Assembly (NCBI RefSeq): GCF_042654345.1
Contig: NZ_JBHSGB010000009.1
Location: 88,299 to 152,298, forward strand
From: Pararheinheimera marina
Lineage (GTDB): Bacteria > Pseudomonadota > Gammaproteobacteria > Enterobacterales > Alteromonadaceae
Direction: 5' to 3'
Length of the DNA: 64,000 nucleotides
Position 1 is the stretch's first letter; each line of letters begins with the position of its first letter. The position numbers were made by a program, and so were the translations under genes. This document shows, piece by piece, positions 17,171-25,148 of the stretch. The notes beneath the pieces were generated by a model. The model was given only the letters and a program-made list of their open reading frames with translations. It was not told the origin of the DNA and made no database searches.

Positions 17171-17588
17171 AGCTGATATTCCGGCTATGTTGGCCGTTGA
17201 ACAGGCCGCTAACGCTTACCCCTGGACCGAAGGCAATTTCAAAACCTGTTTTTCTGAGCGCTACTTTAACGCGGTGCTGGAGCTGCAGGGTGAAGTTCTC
17301 GGGTTTTATGTGGGGCAACAAGTTGCGGTTGAAGCCACGCTATTTGATATTGGCGTTGTGCCTGGTGCGCAAGGCAAGGGTTATGGCCGTTTATTATTGC
17401 AACACTTTTTAGCCCAAGCCGAGAGCAAAGCCGTGCTGGATGTATGGTTGGAGGTCCGCCAATCCAATACCGCCGCCATTGCACTTTATGAATCTGCAGG
17501 CTTTATTCAAACCGGGTTAAGACCCAATTATTACCCGACCAAACAAGGCCGCGAAGATGCCATCCTGATGGCGCTGCCGTTGGGCTAA
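17142..17588 (+). CDS. rimI: Ribosomal protein bS18-alanine N-acetyltransferase
   Basis: GNAT-fold enzyme that acetylates the N-terminal alanine of ribosomal protein S18. Motif A is visible as IGVVPGAQGKGYGRLLL (acetyl-CoA pyrophosphate loop), followed by SNTAAIALYESAGF with the general acid Tyr, and a C-terminal RPNYYPTKQGREDAILM typical of RimI. The start is GTG, inside the end of holD, so translation is probably coupled. Length 148 aa is normal. Confidence 0.93.
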   Translation: MTAKIRSATEADIPAMLAVEQAANAYPWTEGNFKTCFSERYFNAVLELQGEVLGFYVGQQVAVEATLFDIGVVPGAQGKGYGRLLLQHFLAQAESKAVLDVWLEVRQSNTAAIALYESAGFIQTGLRPNYYPTKQGREDAILMALPLG

Positions 17589-17640
17589 GTTTGCCACAGC
17601 TTCAGATGGCGAAATTCTGGGCCTGTCCTTTGTAAGCTGC

Positions 17641-17646
17641 TATAAT
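17641..17646 (+). promoter_or_regulatory. Extended -10 element before prfC
   Basis: TGCTATAAT is an extended -10; no good -35 is visible. The leader then holds an imperfect GC hairpin (CCCGGCC against GGCGGGG near 17687-17702) followed by TTTTG, possibly a weak attenuator. Confidence 0.4.
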
Positions 17647-17726
17647 CCCGCACAATTTTTTAACTCTGCAATTTGTCCCGGCCACACCAGGTGAAGGCGG
17701 GGTTTTGCTATTGAAGAAAGCCATCT

Positions 17727-19313
17727 ATGAGCACTGAACTGTTTTTGCAGGAAATTAATAAGCGTCGCACCTTTGCGATCATCTCTCACCCGGATGCCGG
17801 TAAAACCACCATCACGGAAAAAGTGTTGTTGTTCGGACAACTGATCCAAAAAGCCGGTACTGTCAAAGGTAAAAAATCCGGCCAGTTTGCCACCTCAGAC
17901 TGGATGGAAATGGAAAAAGAGCGGGGCATCTCGGTCACCACTTCGGTCATGCAATTTCCTTATGCCGATTGCCTGGTCAACCTGCTGGACACCCCGGGCC
18001 ACGAAGATTTCTCGGAAGATACTTACCGCACGCTGACAGCAGTCGACAGCTGCCTGATGGTGATTGACGGCGCCAAGGGTGTTGAAGAGCGGACGATCAA
18101 GCTGATGGAAGTCACGCGTTTACGTGACACACCAATAGTCACCTTTATGAACAAAATGGACCGCGATATCCGCGACCCTATCGACCTGTTAGATGAAGTG
18201 GAAAGCGTCCTGAAGATTGCCTGTGCGCCAATCACCTGGCCTATTGGTTCAGGTAAAGAGTTTAAGGGCGTGTACCACATTCTGCGTGACGAAGTGATTT
18301 TCTATCAGTCCGGTATGGGCCACACCATTCAGGACATCGATATTATTAAAGGCATCGACAACCCGGAACTGGACAAGCGCATCGGTTATTTTGCCGCTGA
18401 GTTGCGTGAGAAAATGGAATTGGTGAAAGGTGCGAGCCATGAGTTCGATCGCGATGCTTTTATCAAAGGCGAGCTGACGCCGGTGTTTTTTGGTACTGCC
18501 TTGGGTAACTTCGGTGTCGACCATATGCTGGATGGCCTGACCGATTGGGCTCCGGCCCCTCAGCCGCGCACCACCACTAATCGCATTGTGCAGCCGGACG
18601 AAGCCGGCTTTACCGGTTTTGTCTTTAAAATTCAGGCCAATATGGACCCGAAACACCGCGACCGCGTGGCCTTCTTACGTATTTGCTCGGGCAAGTATGA
18701 GAAAGGCATGAAGATGCACCATGTGCGTATTGGCAAAGATATTCTGGTGCCACAGGCACTGACCTTCCTGGCCGGTGACCGTGAGCATGTGGAAGAGGCC
18801 TACCCGGGTGACATTATCGGTTTGCACAACCATGGCACCATCAAAATTGGTGACACCTTCAGTTCCGGCGAAAAGTTCAGCTTCACCGGCATTCCAAACT
18901 TTGCGCCTGAACTGTTCCGCCGTATTCGTCTGCGCGACCCGTTAAAGCAAAAACAATTGCTTAAAGGTTTGGTGCAGCTGTCCGAAGAAGGCGCGGTGCA
19001 GGTATTCCGTCCGCTGGACAACAATGACCTGATCGTCGGTGCCGTAGGTGTGTTGCAGTTTGATGTGGTGGTGCACCGGTTAAAATCGGAGTACGGTGTG
19101 GACGCGATTTATGAAGCTGTGAACGTCAATACGGCCCGTTGGGTGTATTCAGACGATGCCAAAGCACTGGATGAATTTAAAAACAAAGCCAGTGCCAACC
19201 TGGCGCTGGACGGCGGTGACGCGCTGGCCTATATAGCGCCGACCATGGTAAACCTGAATCTGGCGATGGAACGGTATCCGAAAATTAAGTTCCACAAGAC
19301 GCGTGAACATTAA
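17727..19313 (+). CDS. prfC: Peptide chain release factor 3
   Basis: Translational GTPase that recycles RF1/RF2 after peptide release. G motifs are all present: HPDAGKTTITEK (G1), a switch-I region with GISVTTSVMQF, DTPGHEDFSEDTYR (G3) and NKMDRD (G4). Length of 528 aa and the C-terminal YPKIKFHKTREH are characteristic of RF3 rather than EF-G. It follows holD-rimI (in E. coli yjjG lies between them) and is followed 24 bases later by argS. Confidence 0.97.
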   Translation: MSTELFLQEINKRRTFAIISHPDAGKTTITEKVLLFGQLIQKAGTVKGKKSGQFATSDWMEMEKERGISVTTSVMQFPYADCLVNLLDTPGHEDFSEDTYRTLTAVDSCLMVIDGAKGVEERTIKLMEVTRLRDTPIVTFMNKMDRDIRDPIDLLDEVESVLKIACAPITWPIGSGKEFKGVYHILRDEVIFYQSGMGHTIQDIDIIKGIDNPELDKRIGYFAAELREKMELVKGASHEFDRDAFIKGELTPVFFGTALGNFGVDHMLDGLTDWAPAPQPRTTTNRIVQPDEAGFTGFVFKIQANMDPKHRDRVAFLRICSGKYEKGMKMHHVRIGKDILVPQALTFLAGDREHVEEAYPGDIIGLHNHGTIKIGDTFSSGEKFSFTGIPNFAPELFRRIRLRDPLKQKQLLKGLVQLSEEGAVQVFRPLDNNDLIVGAVGVLQFDVVVHRLKSEYGVDAIYEAVNVNTARWVYSDDAKALDEFKNKASANLALDGGDALAYIAPTMVNLNLAMERYPKIKFHKTREH

Positions 19314-19337
19314 CAGGCGATACAGGCAAAGAATTTT

Positions 19338-21077
19338 ATGAATATCAAAGAATTATTATCGGCAAAAACCCAGGCAGCCATGGTGGCTGTCGGTTTGCCT
19401 GCGGATACCAACACCGCGGTGACACAAAGCACCAAACTGGAATTTGGTGATTACCAGATTAACGGTGCTATGGCGGCTGCCAAATTATTGAAAACCAATC
19501 CGCGCGCCTTAGCGCAGCAATTGGTGGAACAATTGAACCTGGGCGATATGGCCGACAAGGTTGAAATTGCCGGCCCAGGTTTTATCAATGTGACCTTAAG
19601 CAAAAGCTGGCTGGCGCAACAGCTGGCTGGTGCGGCACAAAACCCACGTTTAACGGTAAGCGCTAACCCGGCACCACAACAGGTGGTGGTGGACTACTCG
19701 GCGCCAAACCTGGCCAAAGAGATGCACGTAGGTCACCTGCGTTCGACCATTATTGGTGACGCCTTAGTGCGTTGTCTGGAGTTCTGGGGCGACAAGGTGA
19801 TTCGCCAGAACCATATGGGCGACTGGGGCACCCAGTTCGGTATGCTGATTGCGCACCTGGAAGACAAACTGGCGGCCGGTGTTGACCTTGAGCAGGTGGC
19901 GCTGGCCGATTTGGAAGAATTCTACCGCGAAGCGAAAAAACGTTTTGACGATGAAGCAGGCTTTGCTGATAAATCCCGTGACTATGTGGTGAAGCTGCAA
20001 AGCGGCGACGCGCACTGCAAAAAGCTGTGGCAGTTGTTTATCGACACCTCGATCAAACACAGCGAAGAAGTGTACCGTAAGCTGAATGTGACGCTGAGCC
20101 ATGAGCATATCAAGCCGGAAAGTGCTTACAACGATATGCTGCAGCCTATTGTCGACGAGCTTAAAGGCAAGGGGCTGGCGGTGGAAGACCAAGGCGCGCT
20201 GGTGGTGTTTTTGCAGGAACTGGCCGACAAAGAAGGCAATCCTTCGCCTTTTATTATTCAGAAAACTGGTGGTGGTTTCCTGTATGCGACTACAGATCTG
20301 GCGGCTTGCCAGTACCGCAGCCATGGCCTTGGTGTTGACCGTATTGTGATTTTCACCGACGCCCGCCAGGCGCTGCACTTTAAACAAGTGGAACTGGTGG
20401 CGCGTAAAGCTGGTTTACTGCGTAACGAAACCGCCTATGAGCATGCGCCATTCGGCACCATGATGGGTGAAGATGGTAAGCCGTTTAAAACCCGTACCGG
20501 TGGCACCGTCAAACTGGCGGAATTGCTGGAAGAAGCGGTCAGTCGCGCAGCCGAAGTGGTCAAGCAGAAGTCGACCGATCTGACCCCTGACGAAATGGCC
20601 GAAGTGGCAGCTAAAGTGGGTATTGGCGCGGTGAAGTTTGCCGACTTATCGAAGAACCGCACCAGTGATTACATGTTCAGCTGGGATGCGATGCTGAGCT
20701 TTGAAGGCGCGACAGCGCCTTACCTGCAATATGCCTACACCCGGGTCAGCAGTATTTTGCGCAAAGCGGGCGTCGATTTAGGTTTTTCTGCGCCTTTGGT
20801 GCTGGTGGAAGAGCAGGAAAAACAACTGGCTGTGAAGCTGCTGCGTTTTGAAGAAACGCTGCAGGCCGTGATGAAAGACGCGGTGCCAAACTTGCTGTGT
20901 AACTACCTGTACGAGCTGGCCAGCCAGTTTATGAGTTTCTATGAGGCGTGCCCAATCCTGAAAGAAGGCGTCGAGCCAGAGTTGAAGCAAAGTCGTTTGA
21001 TGCTCAGTATTCTGGTCGCCCTGACCTTAAAACAGGGGCTGGAGTTGCTCGGCATCGATGTGATGGAAAAAATGTAA
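19338..21077 (+). CDS. argS: Arginyl-tRNA synthetase
   Basis: Class I synthetase charging tRNA-Arg. N-terminal additional domain (residues 1-110, with FGDYQINGAMAAAK), then the HIGH-equivalent HVGH in SAPNLAKEMHVGHLRST, the KMSKS region replaced by the usual ArgRS form GEDGKPFKTRTGG, and a DALR anticodon-binding domain ending VMEKM. Length 579 aa is normal. Closely follows prfC and ends at a strong terminator. Confidence 0.97.
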   Translation: MNIKELLSAKTQAAMVAVGLPADTNTAVTQSTKLEFGDYQINGAMAAAKLLKTNPRALAQQLVEQLNLGDMADKVEIAGPGFINVTLSKSWLAQQLAGAAQNPRLTVSANPAPQQVVVDYSAPNLAKEMHVGHLRSTIIGDALVRCLEFWGDKVIRQNHMGDWGTQFGMLIAHLEDKLAAGVDLEQVALADLEEFYREAKKRFDDEAGFADKSRDYVVKLQSGDAHCKKLWQLFIDTSIKHSEEVYRKLNVTLSHEHIKPESAYNDMLQPIVDELKGKGLAVEDQGALVVFLQELADKEGNPSPFIIQKTGGGFLYATTDLAACQYRSHGLGVDRIVIFTDARQALHFKQVELVARKAGLLRNETAYEHAPFGTMMGEDGKPFKTRTGGTVKLAELLEEAVSRAAEVVKQKSTDLTPDEMAEVAAKVGIGAVKFADLSKNRTSDYMFSWDAMLSFEGATAPYLQYAYTRVSSILRKAGVDLGFSAPLVLVEEQEKQLAVKLLRFEETLQAVMKDAVPNLLCNYLYELASQFMSFYEACPILKEGVEPELKQSRLMLSILVALTLKQGLELLGIDVMEKM

Positions 21078-21079
21078 GT

Positions 21080-21112
21080 TAAAAGGGCAGGTGTGAACCT
21101 GCCCTTGTTGTT
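21080..21112 (+). terminator. Terminator after argS
   Basis: AAGGGCAGG and CCTGCCCTT around TGTGAA, then GTTGTT. Any pdxH start inside this hairpin is therefore unlikely. Confidence 0.8.
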
Positions 21113-21131
21113 AATGGAGTCAGAAAAGTCT

Positions 21132-21770
21132 ATGAAGATTGATGATATCCGCCGCAGTTACACCTTAAACAAACTGGACGGCGACCAACTGAACCCGGAT
21201 CCTATTGCTCAATTTGAGCTGTGGCTTAAAGACGCGATCGCAGCCGAATTACCGGACCCGACGGCTATGTGTGTCGCGACCGTCAGTCCGGAAGGTCAAC
21301 CGTCACAACGTATTGTGCTGCTAAAAGATGTCGGGCCAGAAGGTTTTGTGTTCTATACCAACCTGGGCAGTCGTAAAGCCAGCGAATTGGCACAGAACCC
21401 GAAAGTCTGTCTGCATTTTCCCTGGCACTCGCTGGAGCGTCAGGTCATTGTGTATGGCTGCGCTGAGCAGGTGCCGACGTCTCAGGTAATGAAATACTTT
21501 TTATCCCGCCCCAAAGAAAGCCAACTGGCGGCTTGGGCGTCCGAGCAGAGCCGTCCCGTGTCGACCCGAGCGGCGTTAATGCAAAAGTTTGCCGAGATCA
21601 AACACAAGTTTGAACAAGGCGAAGTACCGTTACCGTCGTTCTGGGGGGGCTTTTTAGTGCGCCCACAGCAGATAGAGTTCTGGCAAGGCGGGGAGCACCG
21701 GTTGCATGACCGCTTTATGTACAGCAAAACTGATGACCAGCACTGGAGCATCAACAGGTTATGTCCATAA
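21132..21770 (+). CDS. pdxH: Pyridoxine/pyridoxamine 5'-phosphate oxidase
   Basis: FMN enzyme making pyridoxal 5'-phosphate from PNP or PMP. The 212-residue product starts MKIDDIRRSYTLNKLD; residues RIVLLKDVGPEGFVFYTNLGSRKASEL give the FMN site, and the C-terminus carries EFWQGGEHRLHDRFMY and the terminal INRLCP expected of PdxH. A longer in-frame reading from 21093 would begin inside the argS terminator, so ATG 21132, preceded by GGAG, is chosen. Its end overlaps the following TatD-family gene by 10 bases. Confidence 0.95.
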   Translation: MKIDDIRRSYTLNKLDGDQLNPDPIAQFELWLKDAIAAELPDPTAMCVATVSPEGQPSQRIVLLKDVGPEGFVFYTNLGSRKASELAQNPKVCLHFPWHSLERQVIVYGCAEQVPTSQVMKYFLSRPKESQLAAWASEQSRPVSTRAALMQKFAEIKHKFEQGEVPLPSFWGGFLVRPQQIEFWQGGEHRLHDRFMYSKTDDQHWSINRLCP

Positions 21771-22591
21771 AGAGCTCCGCAGAGGCAGGCACATCCCTGC
21801 CTTTGTTGTTTGACACTCATTGCCACCTGGATTTGCCAGAACTACTGCCGCAGATAGAACATCATCTGCAGCAGGCCAGAGCCCTTGGCGTGCAGACTAT
21901 TCTGGTGCCTGCTGTGGAGCAAAAAAACTGGTTGCCTTTGCTTAGGTTGCAACAGGCGCATCAATTTGCCGTGGCCTTGGGAATTCATCCCTGGTGGGCG
22001 GCGGGTGCGCAGCGGGAGGCGTTGGTGCTGTTGCAGCAGTTGGGCGCCAAACCAGAGGTGTGCGCCATTGGTGAAATTGGACTGGATTATGCCCTTGACG
22101 AGCAGACCTTTAGTGCGCAGGAGTTGCTGTTCAGCCAACAACTGGCCATTGCCAAAGCGCTGAAAAAACCTGTGGTGCTGCATCACCGAAAATCCATGGT
22201 GCAGTTGTTGGCAGAGCTGAAGCGGCAGCAATTTACTGAAGGCGGCATTTTGCACGCTTTTTCCGGTAGCTACCAGCAGGGTCAGGCTTTTATCGATTTG
22301 GGTTTTAAGCTGGGCATTGGCGGCACCATCAGCTATGAGCGGGCAGAAAAGACCAAAAAGGCGGTGCAGAGATTGCCATTAGAAGCTCTGGTGCTGGAAA
22401 CGGATGCTCCAGCTATGCCTTTGGCTGGTTTTCAGGGGCAAGTGAACACCCCCTCCCAGCTGGCTTTGGTGTTTCAGGCTTTGGTTGAGTTACGGCCCGA
22501 ACCCGCGGCAGAGTTGGCTGCTCAGCTTTGGCAGAACAGCTGCCAGGTGCTTCGGTTAGACCTTCAGAGCAGATTGCTGGGTTCGGCCTGA
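21761..22591 (+). CDS. TatD-family metal-dependent hydrolase (YjjV-like)
   Basis: TIM-barrel deoxyribonuclease-like hydrolase. Metal ligands are visible: FDTHCHLD (HxH), GEIGLDY (Glu), VVLHHRKS (His), ILHAFSGSY (His) and LETDAPAMP (Asp). The 276-residue length and ETDAPAMPL are closest to the YjjV branch, but TatD paralogues are hard to separate. It overlaps pdxH by 10 bases and, at its 3' end, overlaps the convergent smp gene by 28 bases. Substrate is not known from sequence. Confidence 0.88.
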   Translation: MSIKSSAEAGTSLPLLFDTHCHLDLPELLPQIEHHLQQARALGVQTILVPAVEQKNWLPLLRLQQAHQFAVALGIHPWWAAGAQREALVLLQQLGAKPEVCAIGEIGLDYALDEQTFSAQELLFSQQLAIAKALKKPVVLHHRKSMVQLLAELKRQQFTEGGILHAFSGSYQQGQAFIDLGFKLGIGGTISYERAEKTKKAVQRLPLEALVLETDAPAMPLAGFQGQVNTPSQLALVFQALVELRPEPAAELAAQLWQNSCQVLRLDLQSRLLGSA

Positions 22592-23205
22592 CGCTTTTTC
22601 CAGAGACGCTGTGCAGTATGTAACAATCGACTCCAAAGCCCGCGGATCACAAAGGCCACCAGCCCGGCGACCAGCAACATCCAGAGCACTTGCTGCATCA
22701 GCTGTTGCCAGGCCTGCGTGACTGGCAACAAGCTGGCGTCCAGCTTCATGCTGATCTTGATATAGCCAATGACCCGGCCTTCCTGTTCAATTTCCTGCAC
22801 CAGGGCCAGCAGTTCAGGTTGAAACTGCGGCGCGTACATCACCACAGCAGGTGATGCTGACTTAGAGGCGGACAGCTTGGCGCCGTTGGCGTCATACACC
22901 ACCACGTCTTGCAAATAAGGCGTGTCGGCAATATGGGTGGTCAGCTGATTCAGACTTTCCAGCTGGTCGTTCACAATCAAATAAGCGGCCGTATGTGACA
23001 GTGCGACCAGTGTAGAGCGCATCAGCTCTTCACTTTGCTGCTGAAACAGTTGTTCGCCTTGCTTATGGCTGGTCCACCACCACTGAGTCAGCACCAGAAT
23101 GCCGCTAGCCGCAAGCACCACCTGAAACAGGCGGTACAAACGGGATTTTCTTTCCTGGTTACCAAACTGAAATTGCATAGGCAAGCTTAAGTTTTGCGCT
23201 GACAT
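22564..23205 (-). CDS. SMP/AhpA (YtjB)-family membrane protein
   Basis: Homologue of the E. coli ytjB (smp) product, which is always next to and divergent from serB. Two hydrophobic segments flank a periplasmic-like domain: LFQVVLAASGILVLTQWWW near the N-terminus and MQQVLWMLLVAGLVAFVI near the C-terminus. The central region has a single-Cache-like pattern (YLQDVVVYDANGAKLSAS). I place the start at 23205 (MSAQNLSL); the longest reading, from 23280, would overlap serB. No molecular function is established. Confidence 0.75.
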   Translation of the reverse strand: MSAQNLSLPMQFQFGNQERKSRLYRLFQVVLAASGILVLTQWWWTSHKQGEQLFQQQSEELMRSTLVALSHTAAYLIVNDQLESLNQLTTHIADTPYLQDVVVYDANGAKLSASKSASPAVVMYAPQFQPELLALVQEIEQEGRVIGYIKISMKLDASLLPVTQAWQQLMQQVLWMLLVAGLVAFVIRGLWSRLLHTAQRLWKKRQAEPSNLL

Positions 23206-23261
23206 CTGCTGAAAAATGTCGGTAGAATGCCATGGCAACAGATTGAAGTACAGGTGGCAGT

Positions 23262-24257
23262 TTGAGCTTTTCAGAACCAAAACAATTAAGTGCAGTGTCT
23301 ATCAATGAGTTAGAGCAGTTGCTTTCGCACAAAATGCTGCAGATCCGTGCGGGCCAACTTAGCATGCCATCCGAGGCCAATTCACAGGTTGCGCTGCGGT
23401 TACGGCTGTTTGGCCGGCCGCTTAGCATCACGGATTTGAGCACGTTTGCTCAGTTATTAGCCCCAAGAACGGCATTGTTGAGCCTGTTGCAACCACATAC
23501 GGATTTGTCAGCGGGTTATCAGTTCAGCCTGGCCGAATCACTGGAACCTGAGCTTATGCACCAACTGGCTGACTGGACGAAATCAGCGGGCCTTGAACTG
23601 GTGTGCCAGAGCAGTGCCCCGAGCTTAGCTAAGCCTGGCCTGTTGGTGATGGATATGGACTCCACGGCCATTCAGATTGAATGCATTGATGAAATAGCAA
23701 AGCTTGCGGGCACTGGGGAGCAAGTGGCCGCAGTGACAGCCCGTGCGATGAATGGCGAGCTGGATTTTGCCCAAAGCCTGCGTGAGCGGGTGGCGACCTT
23801 AGCCGGTGCTCCGGTGACTATTTTGCAGCAGGTGCTGGACGGCGTGCCGTTAATGCCGGGTCTGGAAGCGCTGGTGGCCAGGTTGCAACAGCAGCAGTGG
23901 CGGGTGGTGATTGCGTCCGGTGGTTTTACCTTTTTTACCGAAGCGCTGAAAGAGCGGCTCCAGCTAACCGCTACCTTTGCCAATGAATTGGAAATTGTCG
24001 ACGGCAAACTTACCGGCCAGGTGCTGGGCACTACTGTCGATGCAGCTTACAAAGCCCGGGTGGTAGAGCAAATCCGTCAGCAATACGGGATTGAACCGAC
24101 ACAAACTGTGGCGATTGGCGATGGCGCCAACGATTTACCAATGCTGGCTGAAGCGGCGCTTGGTGTGGCTTTTCATGCCAAACCTAAAGTGCAGGCCCAG
24201 GCCAAAGCGGCTATCCGGCAAGGTTCCTTGCTGCAGCTGCTGTATCTGCTGGATTAA
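23262..24257 (+). CDS. serB: Phosphoserine phosphatase
   Basis: HAD-superfamily enzyme for the last step of serine synthesis. Motif I is VMDMDSTAIQIECIDEIA with nucleophile Asp, motif II VIASGGFTFF, motif IV AIGDGANDLPML. The 120-residue N-terminal extension corresponds to the ACT-like domain of SerB. The start is TTG. It is divergent from smp and followed three bases after its stop by a hydrolase gene. Confidence 0.95.
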   Translation: MSFSEPKQLSAVSINELEQLLSHKMLQIRAGQLSMPSEANSQVALRLRLFGRPLSITDLSTFAQLLAPRTALLSLLQPHTDLSAGYQFSLAESLEPELMHQLADWTKSAGLELVCQSSAPSLAKPGLLVMDMDSTAIQIECIDEIAKLAGTGEQVAAVTARAMNGELDFAQSLRERVATLAGAPVTILQQVLDGVPLMPGLEALVARLQQQQWRVVIASGGFTFFTEALKERLQLTATFANELEIVDGKLTGQVLGTTVDAAYKARVVEQIRQQYGIEPTQTVAIGDGANDLPMLAEAALGVAFHAKPKVQAQAKAAIRQGSLLQLLYLLD

Positions 24258-24260
24258 GCC

Positions 24261-25148
24261 ATGCAACACCAGCAAAGTTCTGACTGGCTGCAGGTGGCTG
24301 ATTACCGGTTACATCTGCGGCAGCTGCAGCCTGTTGAGCCCAATGGCCAACGGGTGCTTATGCTGCATGGTGCTATCGAAAACAGCCGGATTTTCTACAA
24401 CGAAAAAGGCCGCGGGCTTGGCTGCTTTCTGGCCGATCAGGGCTTTACAGTTTATTGTGCGGATTTTGCCGGGCGAGGGCAGTCCATCCCGGCGGTAAGT
24501 CGCAGCTTCAATCACAGTCAACAGCAACTGATTGCCGACGATATTCCTGCCTTAATTCGACATTTGGCCTTAGCAGGGCCTGTTCATCTGGTGGTGCATT
24601 CCTGGGCCGGTGTGGTGGTCGCAGCGGCACTGGCGCGACAACCTGAGCTGGTGCCACTGGTACGTTCGCTGGTGACATTTGGCTCGAAACGTTGCATCAG
24701 CGTACAAAGCTGGCAGCGCTGGCTTCATATTGATTTGGTCTGGAACCGACTGGCCCCGCTACTGTGTAAGGCGTACGGCTATTTGCCTGCCCGCCAATGG
24801 CGATTTGGTGCCGACAATGAGCCGGCCCAGTATTTACTCGACACCATTGGTTGGATCCGCGGTGAGCCTTTCGCCGACCCGACAGATGGTTTTGATTATC
24901 GGAGCGCTTGTCAGCCAGTCCGCTGGCCACCCAGCTGGCATTTTGCTGCGGTCAATGATCAACTATTGGGGCACCCGCAGGATGTGCAAGCCTTTCTGGC
25001 GGAAACCGGCCTCAGCAGTGGTCGCTACAGTTTATTGGCGAAAAGTGCAGGCCAGCTGCTGGATTACGACCATATTTCTATGTTGACCGCGCCAGAAGCG
25101 CGGCAGGACCATTTCCCTTTACTCGCGGACTGGCTTCGTGTGCAGTAA
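24261..25148 (+). CDS. Alpha/beta-fold hydrolase
   Basis: A 295-residue protein with the alpha/beta-hydrolase layout: oxyanion-side HGAIENSR in VLMLHGAIENSRIFY, a DFAGRGQS strand-turn, the nucleophile elbow LVVHSWAGVV (Ser within H-S-W; both usual glycines of GxSxG are replaced by Val and Ala), an acid region FAAVNDQLLG and a late His in DYDHISML. Substrate cannot be inferred. It follows serB closely and its last 30 bases overlap the convergent PilZ gene. The unusual nucleophile elbow means catalytic activity should not be assumed. Confidence 0.75.
   Translation: MQHQQSSDWLQVADYRLHLRQLQPVEPNGQRVLMLHGAIENSRIFYNEKGRGLGCFLADQGFTVYCADFAGRGQSIPAVSRSFNHSQQQLIADDIPALIRHLALAGPVHLVVHSWAGVVVAAALARQPELVPLVRSLVTFGSKRCISVQSWQRWLHIDLVWNRLAPLLCKAYGYLPARQWRFGADNEPAQYLLDTIGWIRGEPFADPTDGFDYRSACQPVRWPPSWHFAAVNDQLLGHPQDVQAFLAETGLSSGRYSLLAKSAGQLLDYDHISMLTAPEARQDHFPLLADWLRVQ

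Noticed and set aside
21093..21131. Longer pdxH reading starting at 21093
   Set aside because: It would start inside the argS terminator hairpin; ATG 21132 matches the family N-terminus.
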